Below the pieces are notes generated by a model that made no database searches, was not told where the DNA came from, and saw only the letters and a program-made list of their open reading frames with translations. A stretch of DNA of 64,000 bases from Gammaproteobacteria bacterium (GTDB taxonomy: Bacteria; Pseudomonadota; Gammaproteobacteria; Pseudomonadales; Azotimanducaceae), in contig JAPPDJ010000018.1 in the NCBI GenBank assembly GCA_028824555.1, positions 1 to 64,000 on the forward strand, given 5' to 3'. Positions 52,880-61,320 of the stretch are shown piece after piece (position 1 is the first letter of the stretch; each line of letters opens with the position of its first letter). Made by a program: the position numbers and the translations under genes.

Positions 52880-54837
52880 GCGCACCTCGCGCCGCCGCGG
52901 CGCCGCTCGAGGACGAAGCGAGGGGAAGCGCCGCGCCGCTAACGGGCAGCGAACGCTTCCTGCGCGCCTTCCTGCAGCACCGGCCGGCGGTCGTTTCGGC
53001 CGGCTATCTCACGGCGCTCGTGCTGATCGCACTCGCCGGACTGCACGTGGTGCCCCAGGACCCGCTGACCATCGACCTCGCCCGCACCTTCGAGGGCCCG
53101 TCGGCCGAGCACTGGCTCGGTACGGACCATCTCGGGCGCAGCACGCTCGCCCGCATCGTCGCCGCGACCGCCGTGGCGCTGAAGGCCGCGGCCCTCGGCG
53201 TCGGCATCGCGCTCGGGCTCGGCGCGCCGCTCGGATTGCTCTCGGGGTACTTCGGCGGCTGGTGGGACCGCATCGCCATGCGCGTGGTCGAAGCCATCAT
53301 CGCGCTCCCCGCCCTGCTGGTCGCGATCGCCATCCTCGCGATCCTGGGGCCGAGCCTTACCAACGCCATGATTGCCCTCGGCGTCGCCAACGCGACGGCC
53401 TTCTACCGTCTCATGCGTGCAACCGCGCTCGAGGTGCGGGAGGCGGTTTACGTCGACGCCGCGAGAGTCAGCGGCGCGGCGACCGCGCGCATTCTCATGC
53501 GCCACGTGCTGCCGAACGTGACGGGTCCGCTCACCGTGCAGACGACGCTCACCTTCGCCTACGTGCTGCTCGCCGAGGCCGGACTGTCCTTCATCGGGCT
53601 CGGCGTGCAGCCGCCCGAGGCGAGCTGGGGCGTCATGCTCGCGACCGCACAGAACTATCTGCACCACCATCCGTTCATGGTGGCACCGCCTGGCTTGATG
53701 ATCGTCTTCAGCGTGCTCGCCTTCAATCTGGTCGGCGACGGCCTGCGCGACGCGCTCGCCAGGGTCGAGGTGCATCCGGCCGCGGCGCACAAACCGGCGG
53801 GCGGCGTCGGCGCGCCCGGTCGCGTGGCGGAAATCTCCGCCGCCGAAGACACGCCGATCCTCGTGGTGCGCGATCTCGAAGTGAGCTTCCCGGCGCCGCG
53901 CGGCGGCGAACTGACGGTGGTGAGCGGCGTCGGCTTCGAGGTAGGCGCCGGACGCACCGTGGGCCTCGTCGGCGAGTCCGGCTGCGGCAAGTCGGTGACC
54001 GCGATGGCTATCATGGGTCTCCTCGGCGAGGCGGGACGCATCGGCCGCGGCTCTATCCGCTTCGCGGGGCGGGAACTCGTCGGCATGCCGAGGAGCGAAC
54101 TGAACCGCATCCGCGGCGACGAGATCGCCATGATCTTCCAGGAGCCTTCGGCCAGCCTGAATCCCGCCTTCACCGTCCGCCACCAGATCACCGAGACCTT
54201 GCGCGTCCACGAGAGGCTGACGCGGCGCCAGGCCGCGGCGCGTGCGGTCGAGCTGCTCGACCATGTCGGCATACCCAGCGCGGCGCAGCGTGCCGACGAC
54301 TATCCGCACCAGTTCTCCGGCGGCATGGCGCAGCGGGCGATGATCGCCATGGCGCTCGCCTGCAATCCGAAACTCCTCATCGCCGACGAGCCCACCACCG
54401 CGCTCGACGTCACCATCCAGGCGCAGGTACTCGACCTCCTGACGGCACTGCAGGAAGAGCACGGCATGGCGATCCTGCTCATCACGCACGATCTCGGCGT
54501 CATCGCCGACATGTGCGACGAAGCACTGGTCATGTATGCCGGCATGATCGTCGAGCGCGGACCGGCCGAGCCTCTGCTCGCCGAGCCCGCGCATCCGTAC
54601 ACCAATGGGCTGCTGGCCTCGATGCCCCAGAGCGGCGCCCGGCAGCAAGCGCTGCCCCAGATTGGAGGAACGGTGCCGCCAGCCTGGGCCTGGCCGCAAG
54701 GGTGCCGTTTCCATCCACGCTGTCCGCACGCAAGTGCCGAGTGCACCAACGGCGACATCGCCCTGCGCGAGGTGGCAACGGAGCGTGCCGCCCGCTGCGT
54801 GCGCCTGGTCGAAATCGACCCCGCGGAAGGTTGGTAG
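52876..54837 (+). CDS. Fused ABC transporter permease (DppC type) and ATPase (DppD type)
   Basis: The 653-residue fusion has an N-terminal permease (about 25-300) with [17 protein letters not shown], typical of DppC, and the EAA loop [20 protein letters not shown]. After a 25-residue linker the ATPase domain (about 325-653) has Walker [15 protein letters not shown], signature [16 protein letters not shown], Walker [16 protein letters not shown] and the H-loop ITHDLGV. The C-terminal oligopeptide-transporter domain with [14 protein letters not shown] provides an Fe-S-like Cys cluster. In most operons these are separate dppC and dppD genes. The start is GTG 52876, overlapping the dppB-like gene; the stop overlaps the next ATPase start. 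Confidence 0.92.
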   Translation: MSAPRAAAAPLEDEARGSAAPLTGSERFLRAFLQHRPAVVSAGYLTALVLIALAGLHVVPQDPLTIDLARTFEGPSAEHWLGTDHLGRSTLARIVAATAVALKAAALGVGIALGLGAPLGLLSGYFGGWWDRIAMRVVEAIIALPALLVAIAILAILGPSLTNAMIALGVANATAFYRLMRATALEVREAVYVDAARVSGAATARILMRHVLPNVTGPLTVQTTLTFAYVLLAEAGLSFIGLGVQPPEASWGVMLATAQNYLHHHPFMVAPPGLMIVFSVLAFNLVGDGLRDALARVEVHPAAAHKPAGGVGAPGRVAEISAAEDTPILVVRDLEVSFPAPRGGELTVVSGVGFEVGAGRTVGLVGESGCGKSVTAMAIMGLLGEAGRIGRGSIRFAGRELVGMPRSELNRIRGDEIAMIFQEPSASLNPAFTVRHQITETLRVHERLTRRQAAARAVELLDHVGIPSAAQRADDYPHQFSGGMAQRAMIAMALACNPKLLIADEPTTALDVTIQAQVLDLLTALQEEHGMAILLITHDLGVIADMCDEALVMYAGMIVERGPAEPLLAEPAHPYTNGLLASMPQSGARQQALPQIGGTVPPAWAWPQGCRFHPRCPHASAECTNGDIALREVATERAARCVRLVEIDPAEGW

Positions 54838-55913
54838 TGGCCCACGCCGCGCCCGGGGCCAACACCCCGTTGCTCGAAGTCGAGGACCTGCACGTCGACT
54901 TCCGCGTTCGGCGCGGGCTGTTCGGTGCGGCGTCCTATACCGTGCATGCCGTCGCCGGCGTGAGCTTCGGCATCGAGCGCGGCGAGACGCTCGGCATCGT
55001 CGGCGAGTCGGGCTCGGGCAAGTCCACCCTCGGGCGCGCCCTGCTGCGGCTCGTCGACGCGAAGCGGGGGGCGATTCGCCTCGACGGCCGGGAGGTGCGG
55101 AACCTCACGGGCCGCATGCTCGATTTCCGGCGCGACCTGCAGGTCGTGTTCCAGGACCCGCAAGCCTCCCTGAATCCATCCATGGTGGTCGCGGACATTG
55201 TCGGCGAGCCACTCACCATTCACTTTGGCCTGCGCGGAGCCGAACGGGATTCGCGGGTCGCCGAGCTGCTCGGACGCGTCGGCCTCGCCCACTATCATCT
55301 CGAGCGCTATCCGTCCGAGTTCTCGGGCGGCCAGCGCCAACGCATCGCCGTCGCGCGGGCGCTGGCGCTCGAGCCCCGCCTGATCGTCTGCGACGAACCG
55401 GTAAGCGCCCTGGACGTCTCGACACAGAGTCAGGCCATCAACCTGCTCGAGGAGCTGCAGGCGTCGTTCGGCATCGCTTACCTCTTCATCGCCCACGACC
55501 TCGCCGTGGTGCGGCATATCAGCCACCGGGTCGGCGTCATGTACCTCGGCCGGCTGGTCGAACTCGGGCCGGTGGACCGGGTGCACGAACTGCCCGCGCA
55601 TCCCTACACCGAGATGCTGCTGGCCGCGGCTCCCGTCGCCGACGTCGCCGCCCAGCGCCGGCGCAAAGCCGCGCGCCGGCAGATGCCGGCGACCGAACTC
55701 CCGAGCCCCATCGCCCCGCCGCCGGGCTGTCCGTTCCATACCCGCTGCACGCATGCCATGGACGTCTGTCGCCGCGAGATGCCGTCGCCCTCGCCCGTCG
55801 ACGGCGGCGGCTGGGTCGCCTGCCACCTGCAATCGGCGGGGCCGCGGCTGGCGGGCAGGCCGCTTTCGGTCGAGCCGAAGCGGCAGCGACCAGCCGTCTC
55901 CGGGCGGACCTGA
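54837..55913 (+). CDS. ABC transporter ATPase (DppF/OppF type)
   Basis: The 358-residue second ATPase of the peptide-type transporter has Walker [19 protein letters not shown], signature [17 protein letters not shown], Walker [17 protein letters not shown] and H-loop [29 protein letters not shown] precedes the C-terminal domain with [16 protein letters not shown]. The start is GTG 54837, overlapping the fused gene by one base (TAGTG). This gene completes the operon, which now has every part of a DppABCDF-like importer. The substrate is probably a peptide or similar compound. Confidence 0.92.
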   Translation: MAHAAPGANTPLLEVEDLHVDFRVRRGLFGAASYTVHAVAGVSFGIERGETLGIVGESGSGKSTLGRALLRLVDAKRGAIRLDGREVRNLTGRMLDFRRDLQVVFQDPQASLNPSMVVADIVGEPLTIHFGLRGAERDSRVAELLGRVGLAHYHLERYPSEFSGGQRQRIAVARALALEPRLIVCDEPVSALDVSTQSQAINLLEELQASFGIAYLFIAHDLAVVRHISHRVGVMYLGRLVELGPVDRVHELPAHPYTEMLLAAAPVADVAAQRRRKAARRQMPATELPSPIAPPPGCPFHTRCTHAMDVCRREMPSPSPVDGGGWVACHLQSAGPRLAGRPLSVEPKRQRPAVSGRT

Positions 55914-56141
55914 CGGTTTGCGAACGACGGCGCGCCTGCGCGGTCAGGGGACACGCCTCGACCTGCCCCACACGCTGTCTGTCGCCAGGTCCGCCGTGCC
56001 AGGCACGTTCTCGCGCTTGCAGACCGCGTCACCGGCTGCACGACCACACCTTTCTCGTCCGTGCCTGAGCAAGTGTTTCCACCACAAGTCCAGTGGAGCC
56101 CCCAGCCGCATCACCGGTTTCCGCAGAGTCGTCCCCCGCCG
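55914..56141. other. Short intergenic spacer after the ABC operon
   Basis: These 228 bases before the second leader copy show no gene, repeat of either family or clear terminator. The base composition is slightly less GC-rich than the operon. Confidence 0.5.
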
Positions 56142-56192
56142 CTCTCCATGTGCTGGGTTACGATTCGGCCACCGTAACGCGACGAACTGGAG
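56142..56192 (+). promoter_or_regulatory. 51-bp leader repeat, copy 2 (before the S9 peptidase)
   Basis: It carries the same element as 50261-50311, with three mismatches. The inverted repeat GTTACG/CGTAAC is conserved. Here the ATG at 56198 follows ACTGGAGCAAAC, so the leader directly supplies the ribosome-binding site of the peptidase gene. This looks like the native arrangement. Confidence 0.75.
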
Positions 56193-56197
56193 CAAAC

Positions 56198-58945
56198 ATG
56201 CTCGGGCACCCAGCGGATCAGAAACGTGTCAAGGCACGGATTGCCTATGGCCTGCTTTGCATCTCCGCCCTCGCCTGTGGCGGGCCGGCGATTGCCGAGG
56301 ATGCCGCCGGGGGCGACCCATTCGCCAATCTGCCGCCGCTCATTGATCGCAACGTCTTCTTCGGCGATCCCGAGATTTCCGGGGCACAGCTTTCGCCGGA
56401 CGGAGAGTGGATTTCGTTCCGCAAGCCCTATCGGGGGGTGGTGAATGTTTGGGTGAAGGGCATTGACCAGCCGTTTGATGCGGCGCGCCCCCTCACCGCC
56501 GACGCCAAGCGGCCACTCGCGGGGCATTTCTGGACCGAGGACAGTCGCTATGTGCTGTTCGTGCAGGATGAAGGGGGCACGGAGGACTACCACGTCTACG
56601 CCGTCGATCCCGGCGCCGAGGCTGATGAGGAGTCCGGCGTTCCGCCGGCGCGTGACCTCACTCCCATTGAGGGCATACGCGCCCTCATCTACGCAGTGCC
56701 GGAGGGGACGCCCGGGCAGATCATCGTTGGCCTGAACGACCGCGATGCTTCGCTGCACGATGTCTATCGGCTCGACATCGACACGGGCGAGCGCGAGCTG
56801 CTGATCGAAAATGACGTCAACGTCAGCGCATGGATCACGGATCTCGCTGGCGAAGTCCGCCTCGCCATGCGCGAGCGACCAGATGGCGGCACAGACATCC
56901 TCGTCGTCGAGGACGGTGCGCTCGGGCGGGTGCTCTATGGCTGCAACTGGGAGGAGACGTGCGCGGCAAGTCGTTTCCACAAGGACGGCGAGCGCGTGTA
57001 TGTGGCGAGCAACAAGGACGAGGACCTGATTCGGCTGCTGCTGGTGGATGTGGCTACCGGCGATGCGGAACTCATCGATGTTGACCCGGAAGCCGAGGTG
57101 GACCTTGGCGGCGCGGTTTTCTCCGATGCCACCGACGAGCTCGTCGCCACGGCGTACGTCGGCGAGCGGCAGCGCATCTATCCGCGCACCGAGGCGTTTG
57201 CGAACGAACTCGCGTGGGTCAGGGAACGGTTGCCGGAGGGCGAGCTCGCGTATCCGTCATCCACCGAGGACGAAACGCTGTCCATCGTTGCCGTCACCAG
57301 CGACGTCAACCCCGGTGCCGTGTATCTGTTCAACCGCGCCGAGAAGACTCTGGACAAGCTCTACGACTCGCGACCCGAATTGCCAAGCGATCAACTCGCC
57401 AACATGCAGCCGATCCGCTACGAGGCGCGAGACGGCCGCGAGATTCCAGCGTATCTGGTTGTTCCGAAAGGTGTCGCGCCGAAGATGCTGCCAACTGTGA
57501 TCATGCCGCATGGCGGGCCATGGGGCCGCGACACTTGGGGATATGGCCCATTGACGCAGTTCCTCGCCAACCGGGGCTATGCGGTGATGAGCCCGAATTT
57601 CCGCGGCTCGACCGGCTATGGCAAGCGCTTTCTCAACGAAGGCAACGGCGAGTGGGGCACCGGCGTCATGCAGCACGACATCACCGATGGCGTGCAATAC
57701 CTCATCGACCAAGGCATCGCCGATCCGGACCGGGTGGGCATCATGGGCGGCTCCTACGGGGGCTATGCGACGCTCGCTGGCGTGACGTTCACGCCAGAGC
57801 TTTACGCCGCTGGTGTGTCGATCGTCGGCCCGTCAAACATCATCACCCTGATGAACTCGATCCCGCCGTACTGGCTCCCTGTCAAGCAGATGTTCATGCG
57901 CCGAGTCGGTGACCCGGACGACCCGGTAGATCGCGCCCGGCTCGAGTCACAATCCCCCTTCTTCCACGCCGAGAACATCGAAGCGCCGCTCCTCATCATC
58001 CAGGGCGCGAACGACCCGCGGGTGAAGAAGGCGGAATCCGAGCAGATCGTGGTGCGCCTGCGCGAACTCGAACGCCCGGTGGAATACATGCTGGCGCCGG
58101 ACGAAGGCCACGGCTTCGTCGGCCGCGAAAACCGCCTCGCCATGTTCGCGCGCGTCGAGAGCTTCTTCGCCGAGCATTTGGGCGGTCGGGCGCAGGAAGG
58201 CATGGCGCCGGATGTGGCAGAGCGGCTGGCGGCGCTAAACGTCAACATCAACGATGTGGAGATGCCCGAAGTCGTAGTTGCCGACAGTGAAGCACCCAAG
58301 GTCGTGCTTGACGGAACGGTCCTGTCACCCGCCACCCTCACTTACGAAGTGACCATGCAGGCGGGCGGCCAGTCGCTGGCGATGACCAGCACAACCGCAC
58401 GAACCCGCGCGACCCACGACGACGAGGAGGCGTGGCGAGTCGAGACCACCGTCGAGTCGCCGATGGGCAATGCCACGGACACCGTGTTGCTGCGGGTGAG
58501 CGACTTGACGCCGGTGCAGCGCACCATTCAACAAGGACCCATGACCGCGACAATCGACTTCGCTGAAGGTGCCATAACCGGCGAGATGCTGATGTCCGGC
58601 GCATCCACACCCTTCGAGGTGCCCGTTGACGGGCCGGTCGTTGGCCATCTCGAGACCGCGCTCGCCGCCATGCCCCTCGCGGAGGGATTCCAAACCCAAG
58701 TCCGAACGTTCCAACCCGGCATGGGGAACACGCAGCTGCTCAACCTCTCCCTCGTCGGCACGGAGACGGTCGAAACCCCGGCGGGGAGCTTCGACACATA
58801 CCGAATCGACTTGCAGGGCGACGACGGCTCCTCCGGGACCATGTGGGTGACCGAGCAGCAGCCCCATCGTGGGATCAAGGCGGAAATGGTGCTGCCGGCA
58901 ATGGGCGGCGCGACCGCCACCTCGGTGTTGACGAAGGCTGAATGA
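56198..58945 (+). CDS. S9 family peptidase (prolyl oligopeptidase/acyl-peptide hydrolase type) with C-terminal extra domain
   Basis: The 915-residue exported peptidase has a signal peptide (about 10-30: IAYGLLCISALACGGPAIA). A seven-bladed propeller (about 45-400) follows, then the alpha/beta hydrolase (about 405-680). The catalytic Ser is in MGGSYGGYATLAG, the Asp is in QGANDPRVKKAE and the His is in DEGHGFVGREN. A further 200 residues (LTYEVTMQAGGQSLAM; VETPAGSFDTYRIDLQGDD) resemble a DUF3108-type beta-sheet domain rarely seen on S9 peptidases. It probably degrades peptides in the periplasm. The peptide-type ABC importer upstream suggests use of peptides, but the two are separate transcription units. 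Confidence 0.9.
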   Translation: MLGHPADQKRVKARIAYGLLCISALACGGPAIAEDAAGGDPFANLPPLIDRNVFFGDPEISGAQLSPDGEWISFRKPYRGVVNVWVKGIDQPFDAARPLTADAKRPLAGHFWTEDSRYVLFVQDEGGTEDYHVYAVDPGAEADEESGVPPARDLTPIEGIRALIYAVPEGTPGQIIVGLNDRDASLHDVYRLDIDTGERELLIENDVNVSAWITDLAGEVRLAMRERPDGGTDILVVEDGALGRVLYGCNWEETCAASRFHKDGERVYVASNKDEDLIRLLLVDVATGDAELIDVDPEAEVDLGGAVFSDATDELVATAYVGERQRIYPRTEAFANELAWVRERLPEGELAYPSSTEDETLSIVAVTSDVNPGAVYLFNRAEKTLDKLYDSRPELPSDQLANMQPIRYEARDGREIPAYLVVPKGVAPKMLPTVIMPHGGPWGRDTWGYGPLTQFLANRGYAVMSPNFRGSTGYGKRFLNEGNGEWGTGVMQHDITDGVQYLIDQGIADPDRVGIMGGSYGGYATLAGVTFTPELYAAGVSIVGPSNIITLMNSIPPYWLPVKQMFMRRVGDPDDPVDRARLESQSPFFHAENIEAPLLIIQGANDPRVKKAESEQIVVRLRELERPVEYMLAPDEGHGFVGRENRLAMFARVESFFAEHLGGRAQEGMAPDVAERLAALNVNINDVEMPEVVVADSEAPKVVLDGTVLSPATLTYEVTMQAGGQSLAMTSTTARTRATHDDEEAWRVETTVESPMGNATDTVLLRVSDLTPVQRTIQQGPMTATIDFAEGAITGEMLMSGASTPFEVPVDGPVVGHLETALAAMPLAEGFQTQVRTFQPGMGNTQLLNLSLVGTETVETPAGSFDTYRIDLQGDDGSSGTMWVTEQQPHRGIKAEMVLPAMGGATATSVLTKAE

Positions 58946-58983
58946 GCTAGGAGCTTGCCCACGCCGCCGCCAAGTGCGCCCTC

Positions 58984-59155
58984 CCGTCACTCCCCCCTCG
59001 CGGGGGAGTCGAGAAAAGCGTCCTCGCTTTTCTCGGAGGGGGGGCCGCCGAAGGGTTGCAGATGGCTCCTCGTTGGTTGCTCCTAGGCGGCCCCCCCTCC
59101 GAGAAAGGCCGAGGACGGCCTTTCTCGACTCCCCCTCGAGGGGGGAGTGACAGGA
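58984..59155. repeat. Family B palindromic repeat (complete MITE-like element)
   Basis: This is the best-preserved copy, about 172 bp. The left arm is CTGTCACTCCCCCCTCG-like, then GGGGGAGTCGAGAAAAGCG, the hairpin GAAAAGCGTCCTCGCTTTTC, GGAGGGGGGGCCGCC and a unique centre (about 35 bases). The right arm is its inverse: GGCGGCCCCCCCTCCGAGAA, the hairpin GAAAGGCCGAGGACGGCCTTTC, and GGGGGGAGTGACAGG. It lies between the S9 peptidase and a convergent PhyH-like gene and contains no ORF. Confidence 0.85.
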
Positions 59156-59227
59156 AAGCCCGCGACGACACGTGCGGAAGTCCATGGAGGCTCTCGTCCT
59201 AGGGGGCCTCCCCTTCAAAAGGTTGGC

Positions 59228-60508
59228 TCAGCCGCGAGCGGCCTCGATGCGTTGCTTCATCCGATAGATCGTTAGCTGGTCGCGGAGTTCGGCTGGCACG
59301 GGCGAGTCCATGGCGCGGATGCGGCGGTACTCGCCTTTCTCCATCGCGAGGCGCATGCCGACGGTCGTCTTGGGCCCCGAGTAGGAGGCGATTTCCAGCA
59401 GGCCCGAGGAGTGGTAGCCCATGCGCGCCAGAAGCTTGTCGGAAGCGTTCTCGAGCACCTCCGGATCCACCGATAGCTGCCAGTTTTCCTGCTGGCGGAG
59501 CCACGGCTTCACATTCGAGTTGGTCATGATGTAGCGCCACTCGTCGGTGTGGTTGACGCCGGTGCCGTGCAGCAGGCGGCCGTCCATCAGCATCACCGTT
59601 CCACCCTTGGCTTCCACGTTCACCGCCGGCGGCAGGGGTCCGACTTCGCCACCGGCGGGCACCTGGGAGACCAGGCGATGGCTGGTAGGGATCACCAGCG
59701 TGCCGCCGTTCACCTCGTTGACGTCCTGCATGATGTACACGGTGTTGACGAGGATCGGCGCGTGGGGTGTCTGGATCGGGTGGATGGCACCCGAGTCCTG
59801 ATGCAGGTTCTGGGGATAGCTGCCCGGGCGGGCGATGTTGGAGGCGAATGAGTAGGCGTAGTGGCCGGGGCCAAGCAGCTCCTCATTGAGCTGCTCGAGC
59901 ATCGGCCCGCCCTGCACCCACTCCGGGTCGAACTCGATGCATTTGGCGAAGCACTCGCCCTTGTTCACCAGCGTCCACATGATGTGGAAGTGCGGCGTCA
60001 TGTCGGCGAGGCCGCACTCTCGCTCCGCTTCCGCCTGGCGCTTCAGGCGCTCCAGCATGTGGGCGCACTGAAACTCGCTCATGGCGTCTTCGATGAGGCA
60101 GAAGCCGTACTTGTCGAGGTCGCGGCGCGCCTTGTGGATGTCCTTGGTCTCTCGCGGCAGGTCGTCGAAGCGCCTCCAGTAGTCGTGCTTGCGAGGAACA
60201 GTGGTGTCGTAGTACGGCGTTCCGTTCAGGCCCCCGCCTTCGGCGCTGCGACCGGCCTCGAACAGTGGGCAGTGGAAGCGCTTCGTCAGGGAGCCGTTGG
60301 GCCTCTTGGCGCGAAGGCCATTGCCGCCGACCGGCGGCTTCAGCCACGGATTGTTGCGGTGCATGGAGCGGAACGGCTCGCCGGAACGGAACCAGCGTGC
60401 ATCTTGAAGCTGGGATGCCTCATCCGATAGCGCTGCGACATTCTGCGGCAGGAACTCGACGGGGATCTCCGGAACGCCGTTCTCGTTGCGCCTTGGTCTC
60501 TCGCTCAT
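59228..60508 (-). CDS. Phytanoyl-CoA dioxygenase (PhyH) family protein, long form
   Basis: The 426-residue protein is long for the family, with about 130 extra N-terminal residues (rich in Arg, Asn, Pro and Gly) before the PhyH core. In the core, KYGFCLIEDAMSEFQCAHML is the PhyH opening. QNLHQDSGAIHPIQTPHAP holds the HxD iron ligands, and RLLHGTGVNHTDEWR the late His with an Arg for 2-oxoglutarate. It would hydroxylate an unknown substrate. ATG 60508 is followed by a domain-free but in-frame segment. It converges with the S9 peptidase gene and is divergent from the deazaflavin oxidoreductase gene. Confidence 0.82.
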   Translation of the reverse strand: MSERPRRNENGVPEIPVEFLPQNVAALSDEASQLQDARWFRSGEPFRSMHRNNPWLKPPVGGNGLRAKRPNGSLTKRFHCPLFEAGRSAEGGGLNGTPYYDTTVPRKHDYWRRFDDLPRETKDIHKARRDLDKYGFCLIEDAMSEFQCAHMLERLKRQAEAERECGLADMTPHFHIMWTLVNKGECFAKCIEFDPEWVQGGPMLEQLNEELLGPGHYAYSFASNIARPGSYPQNLHQDSGAIHPIQTPHAPILVNTVYIMQDVNEVNGGTLVIPTSHRLVSQVPAGGEVGPLPPAVNVEAKGGTVMLMDGRLLHGTGVNHTDEWRYIMTNSNVKPWLRQQENWQLSVDPEVLENASDKLLARMGYHSSGLLEIASYSGPKTTVGMRLAMEKGEYRRIRAMDSPVPAELRDQLTIYRMKQRIEAARG

Positions 60509-60822
60509 GAGTCGTCGCCGCGCCTTTGGGGGAGAACGAGTATAGCCACCGGCCTCGGTGCGATCGTGTTCGACTGGCTGTGCCGGCGCCGTTCTGGAGG
60601 GAGGGCGTCCCGCCCTCCATCGCGCCGTCAGGCGCGCAGAACACTCGCTACACCAGGAAGATGCGCGCCCTTGCGGGCGCGGGAGGGCGGGACGCCCTCC
60701 GTCCAAAACGGCGCACGTGCTGCAAGTCAAAGTGAGACACCACCAGCGACGCACGGACTCATGAAAAACTGCCAAGTGATAGGCTTTCTCCTTTTGCCAG
60801 CAAGAGGGGGTCAAGAGAAGGC
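60509..60822. other. Intergenic region with a complete family A element
   Basis: No gene lies in these 314 bases between divergent genes. The paired repeat at 60595-60704 fills the centre. Its left flank GCGATCGTGTTCGACTGGCT matches that of the 15.4 kb copy, and CAAAGTGAGACACC (about 60728) is the reverse complement of the left flank there. GGGGGTCAAGAGAAGGC precedes the ATG at 60823. Confidence 0.75.
60595..60704. repeat. Family A palindromic repeat (complete REPIN-like pair)
   Basis: Inverted arms GGAGGGAGGGCGTCCCGCC and GGAGGGCGGGACGCCCTCC enclose inner hairpins GCGCCGTCAGGCGC and GCGCGCCCTTGCGGGCGCG, with the central AGAACACTCGCT. It lies between divergent genes, so it is not a terminator here. 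Confidence 0.85.
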
Positions 60823-61257
60823 ATGGCCGAGTACATCCCTACGCCCATCAAGTGGGTGCGCGATCAGGTGGAGCTATACGAAGGCAGCAACGGCGCCGAG
60901 GGCGTGGAGCTCATGCAGACGGGCCTGCCCTGCATCATCGTCACCCACACCGGCAACAAGACCGGCGCCGTCCGCAAGACCCCGCTGATGCGTGTCGAGG
61001 ACAACGGCAGCTACGTCTTGGTAGGTTCCCAAGGCGGTGCGCCGAAGAACCCCGTGTGGGTTTACAACCTCCGCGCCAACGCCTCGGTGCAGATTCGCGA
61101 CCGTGCGGATGTATCCGAGATGCGCGTGCGCGAAATCACGGACGATGCCGAACGGGCCCGGCTCTGGGCCCTGGCCGTCGCCGCCTATCCCCCCTACGAG
61201 GACTACCAGAACAAGACCAGCCGGAAGATCCCGGTGTTCCTGGCGGAGCCAGCGTAG
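60823..61257 (+). CDS. Deazaflavin-dependent (F420) oxidoreductase/nitroreductase family (DDN type)
   Basis: The 144-residue split beta-barrel protein is of the DDN family, whose actinobacterial members use F420H2. The N-terminus has KWVRDQVELYEGSNGAEG, then PCIIVTHTGNKTGAVRKTPL, the core of the family. VLVGSQGGAPKNPVWVYNLR is the most conserved stretch, and VREITDDAERARLWALAVAA fits the C-terminal helix. It may reduce quinones, aromatics or unsaturated lactones with F420H2. The FO synthase at 39.3 kb in the same window supports a cofactor supply. It stands alone. Confidence 0.87.
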   Translation: MAEYIPTPIKWVRDQVELYEGSNGAEGVELMQTGLPCIIVTHTGNKTGAVRKTPLMRVEDNGSYVLVGSQGGAPKNPVWVYNLRANASVQIRDRADVSEMRVREITDDAERARLWALAVAAYPPYEDYQNKTSRKIPVFLAEPA

Positions 61258-61290
61258 GCAACGCCCTTATCGTCTCCAGCAGCCGTGCAA

Positions 61291-61320
61291 AGGGCCTATC
61301 CCGACGCTCGTTAAGGCCCT
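61291..61320. terminator. Possible terminator hairpin between convergent genes
   Basis: AGGGCCT (61291-61297) and AGGCCCT (61314-61320) are complementary and 16 bases apart. They lie between the deazaflavin oxidoreductase stop and the minus-strand deacylase stop (61319-61321). No T-tract follows, so the call is weak. Confidence 0.4.

Noticed and set aside
52939-54729. Long minus-strand open frame opposite the fused permease-ATPase
   Set aside because: It is a shadow of a well-supported ABC gene, with a His/Arg-rich sequence of no family.
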